A stretch of DNA of 64,000 nt, taken from positions 51,795,762-51,859,761 of the forward strand of contig NC_053042.1 in assembly GCF_003473485.1 (NCBI RefSeq), given 5' to 3'. Positions within the stretch are counted from its first letter, which is position 1. Each line of letters opens with the position of its first letter. The stretch comes from Medicago truncatula (lineage: Eukaryota > Streptophyta > Magnoliopsida > Fabales > Fabaceae). The notes under the pieces were generated by a model that worked only from the letters and a program-made list of their open reading frames with translations, made no database searches and had not been told where the DNA came from. Of this stretch, positions 60,334-64,000 are shown piece by piece. The position numbers and the translations under genes are program-made.

Positions 60334-60437
60334 GCTCAAATGAAACGTCCTACCAAACATTTGCTTCTCTTTTTCCCGAAGGAACTGAAATACTGCTTCA
60401 AGAGAAGTCCTACTCCTATCCTAAACCAGAGCGTTAA
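60334..60437 (+). pseudogene. Possible orphan 3' exon
   Basis: A good splice acceptor (tgatttgcag) precedes a 104-nt frame reading SNETSYQTFASLFPEGTE, then ILLQEKSYSYPKPER and TAA. The reading looks like a conserved C-terminus rather than chance AT-rich sequence. No upstream exons were found in the preceding 1.5 kb, so it may be a gene fragment. Family not recognised. Confidence 0.3.
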
Positions 60438-61063
60438 GGATGTCAACACTAAGTCTAATGTCCTTTATTACACCTCTACCAAAGATGGTGTTTACCTCAT
60501 AAAGAGGGGTTTAGGTCGCTCAACTTATCTGAGGTAAGAGTTAAAGGAGTTGAAGGAGTTGCAGAACTGGGGTTTAAACCCTAGTGAGGGTAAAAATTCT
60601 AACATAATAATTAATATACTAACATTTGAAAAAGGAAAGAAGAAAAAAAACCATAACTTCTATGAACTTGTTCTGTATGAAACAACCACAGGTAGTAAAT
60701 TTGGAGCTGACTAATAACATGCAATTGCAAATTATATTTGAAACCGTCGAGACAAATTGAGCTCCAAGGTTTGTAATATTCCAGATAATTACAACATAAT
60801 CCAAATAAGTGAACAACATATAAATCTGAATCTGCAATTACATTTCAAATGGACACCAAAACTGAGGGCAAAGAGCAAATATGGATGGCATGTATCACGT
60901 CACTGACATAGGTATTCAAATAACAAGTTATCAACCAGCTACTTGTATGTTTGCCCAAAACAGTGACTCTATTCCAAATAAAGAAACCAAACAGATAAGC
61001 AAGCAGTTGAAGCACCGGTAACAAGCAATATAAAAAATAGAGCCGCCAAATACCTTGTGAGAA

Positions 61064-63245
61064 TTAGGGCACTCCATGCAATTCATCATTATTAAGAAGC
61101 TCATCCCCAGGACCCCGTTGTACTAGTCTGTAATACAATATACCCATAGTTGCCATGCACGCCCTGCAAATGGATAATAACGACTTCATCAGTTAAAAAC
61201 TAGCAGTAGACTACATAATTGGAACAGACAGTTCTATATACAGGATAGTGAAACTGAAGCATCAATGTTTGAGTTATCATAGCTCTTTTTCTTTTCTTTT
61301 CTTTTCTCTAAGAGCAAGAAGTGAATATAATGTAACTTCTAAGTGTCAATTTGCATCAATACAACCTACAAGCTCCTTTAACCATGGGATATATACTACA
61401 CAGGCAATAAAATGCCATCTCACTTAACCAGTAGTTCCCCTCTTCACCCTTAACATTATTCCTCACGAGGGTTTACAAGTCACTCAAACATAATTTTAAT
61501 TGCACAAATTTTAGATTCGTGATTTTTCATCTTTTCTCCTATTATCATTATGTGTATTATACAAGAAGAGGAAAGAGCTCTACATGATTGCAATCAATAG
61601 AAGAATTTTTCTGGGGTCCATCCTTGATGACTTTTGATGTCGTGTACGAACTTCTGAGGTTTCGGTCGCATTTGATCCATCTTTCCTTGCAGGTGCAGTC
61701 ACTGGAAGAGTAGGCAAAGCACTGGACCAGAAAGGAAGCAATGCTCTAAGAAACTTGTGGTGGAATGGACCTACACTTTCAAAGAGGAAATTTCAAATTA
61801 ATAAATTGAACCAGACAAGTTCAGCACAAAAGACCAAAGAAAGCCAGCATGAACAGCAGATGACATGTCAAATATTAAACAAGCAAATTAAAATATTCAA
61901 AATTCAATCAAAAACGCTAATATCACCTCTTTTTGTATACTTTTTGCGATTTGCATCTTCATCATCAGCATAGTATGAGATTTCAGAGTTTTGTCGGTCA
62001 ACATGGATTGATCCCTTCCTTGTGGTAGCACCAGGCTAAATTATTTGCAATAAAAACAAAATTATGTAAGATAAAATACTAAATGCACAACAAAGTTGCA
62101 ATTCACATTGGAATAAAACAAGAAAAAAAATTTAGGTCTACTCATTATAATGGAAGATAGATACAAACACAGAATAAGCGCACTTAAAGATATCCTCTTA
62201 CACCAACTGGACTTGAGCTTTTCATGAAATTTCCTCCTGAATTAGCACCATCTATCTCCACAATATCTGTAACTGAAAGTTTAGAAAGTTCTGATCCATC
62301 TGCTGACACTGACTTTCCAAGATTTTCCCTACTAATCAATGGATCAGAAGAAAAAGCAGGCGGAGGACTACGTGATTCTGTCACTGACAACGAAACTGGA
62401 TGATTTCCAAAGATATTCTTTTCCATGCCAGTCTACACAAAAGTAGGTAAAAACTTGTGAAAAAATTATATAATAAGAAAAAAGAAGAGGAAAGAAATTG
62501 TGGTGCATAGGAAAGTAACACAAGAGAAATCAGATGCACTTTTGTAATAAAAAAGGCAACAGATCCAGAGTAATCTCCCACTATAATAATAGATCTGTGG
62601 ACTGTGGTGCATCACAAATATTAGCACTCGCCATTTCATAAATAAATCAGGTGTGATGCCAAAAACGAGTTTTCCAGATGGATACATTCCTAAACACTGA
62701 ATATCCGCAGAAATCATTAAGTTGCTGAACTAAAGTGCGATAGGTGTGGGAAAGAGGACAAGTGTTGATGAATAAGAATCTATGATACTGATAGTACATG
62801 CATTTGCAAGTAACATAAATTCATGTAATAGGTTCAGTAAGTCCTGACAGTGAAGAATGTTGACATCCCATATTATATTATTTTGCTAAGAATCAATAAG
62901 ACTAACAAGTGACAAAGACCAGAGACATTATGGAATTCTACAATTATAAACATTCTTCTATTAAAAATCATTTAAGTCCCAATCGTTTCAAACTTATATT
63001 CCATAATAGTGGGACTGAAATATTTTTCTGAAAAATGAAATATTTGAAACACCAGTGTATGATAAGTTTTTTCTGGTTTTTGTATATCAAGAAATATACA
63101 CTATTATAATCTGGAAGAAAAAAAATAGTGAAAAAAAGAGACCCGGCCAAATAGTACCAGTCTCATAAGTTACCTGCAAGATAGCTTCCTTCAACTTGGA
63201 ATGAAGACGAGATCCCGAATCTTTCACGCTTTTGGGAGGCCATAT
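61064..63245 (-). CDS. Unknown protein with C-terminal membrane span, 5' partial
   Basis: Five joined exons at the 3' end of a gene: 63245-63174, 62432-62202, 62035-61927, 61770-61584 and 61163-61064 (TAA); all GT-AG, phases join into 232 residues. Order of features: a Lys-rich PPKSVKDSGSRLHSKLKEAI segment; a Ser-rich, probably disordered middle (SLSVTESRSPPPAFSSDP); YYADDEDANRKKYTKRGPFH; HHKFLRALLPFWSSALPTLP; a basic RMDPRK stop; one membrane span (ILLLIAIMACMATMGILYY); and a short acidic tail (GDELLNNDELHGVP). The topology suggests a tail-anchored or single-pass membrane protein. Upstream exons lie beyond 63245 or past the window edge. I do not recognise the family. Confidence 0.72.
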
Positions 63246-64000
63246 CTGCACGAGTTGTTTCACCCACATGAGACATAAAACAAAAAAAAACAAAAAATTG
63301 TTTCCATACCAATACATGAAAAAAACTCAAAGATTTAAGCATAATTACAATATTAGTTCAACAGGTCATATGTATAATGTATGTAGATAATTGAGTTTCA
63401 ATTTTCAAAAACATATTGTGCTTTTATTTGACTAAACTACTATTCATGTATGTTATCGAAGACAAGGCATTAAATAATACTTTTAAAGCAACGAGGCATT
63501 AAAAGCATGGTTACAATATTAGTTCGACAGGTCATATTTATAATGTATTAAAAGCGTAATTGCAATAACAGTTCAAACAGGTCATATCCTTTCAAATACA
63601 TACTGTGCTTCTATTAGACTTTTCATGTAAGCCCCATAAGGCATGTCTTTAAATATAATGCTTATAAAGTAACAAGGCACTCGTGAATATGATAGAACAA
63701 AGTTTATCCAAAATTGTGAATGTGTATTACTGTTTACTGCATCACTATGAAAGAGGGTTACATGAAAAAAGGGGTGAAACCCTTCCAAGCCAGAGTTAAC
63801 TCTCGTCTCCAACACCATACCCCTCTCCATTATCCCCTATTCCTTATAACTACTGGAGTGAGTTTTTCTCTCGCCATTACTAATTCAGACTCCCACCTAC
63901 AACTCCCTCCTAATGCCTCAGAAAGCTTTTGGACCTTTGGGCCTATGAGAGTGGGGTCCTATCAGAATAGCAATATCCTTTTAGAAGTTTCTATCTGCAT
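63246..64000. other. Probable intron or upstream part of the preceding gene
   Basis: No exon identified. A direct repeat of ttcaacaggtcatatgtata / ttcgacaggtcatatttata and gcataattacaatattagtt occurs at about 63340-63600. The open frame at 63582-63830 has no family resemblance. Confidence 0.4.

Overview
This window is AT-rich plant nuclear DNA. Genes are intron-bearing, with plant-type GT-AG and a few GC-AG splice sites, and are separated by (AT)n tracts, MITEs, foldback elements and short tRNA-derived retroposons. Protein families and repeat style suggest a dicot, most likely a legume near Medicago or Trifolium; that placement is inference. There is no operon structure, CRISPR array or convincing genuine tRNA gene.

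Layout. From 1 to 9 kb, two tandem minus-strand genes encode secreted CBM22-GH10 endo-1,4-beta-xylanases. The first loses its last exon off the left edge; the second is complete (581 aa). From 9 to 15 kb there are repeats, including a 963-bp retroposon with a 10-bp target-site duplication. From 15.8 to 18.4 kb a plus-strand gene encodes a charged Arg/Ser-rich 261-aa protein. At 19.7-20.1 kb lies a small minus-strand gene (113 aa). From 21.5 to 25.3 kb there is a complete minus-strand GH3 beta-xylosidase / alpha-arabinofuranosidase-type gene (781 aa). From 25 to 33 kb is a repeat-dense block with large foldback elements, a LINE C-terminal remnant and a 30-bp plastid-16S-like patch. From 33.4 to 39.3 kb a plus-strand 12-exon gene encodes a vacuolar sorting receptor (632 aa). 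From 41.6 to 53 kb there is a minus-strand array of RSL-class bHLH genes: two intact copies (330 and 287 aa) and one clear pseudogene. From 54 to 60 kb are RGG-repeat and short hypothetical reading frames, a copia gag relic, more foldbacks and a duplicated flank of the bHLH array. From 61 to 63.2 kb is the 3' half of a minus-strand gene for a protein with one C-terminal membrane span; its 5' end is beyond the window.

Functional links. The xylanases cut the xylan backbone internally and the GH3 enzyme removes xylosyl or arabinosyl units from the products, so three secreted xylan-active genes lie within 25 kb. The bHLH genes resemble root-hair growth regulators and form an actively duplicating and decaying cluster. 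Foldback and retroposon insertions with exact target-site duplications are unusually readable here.
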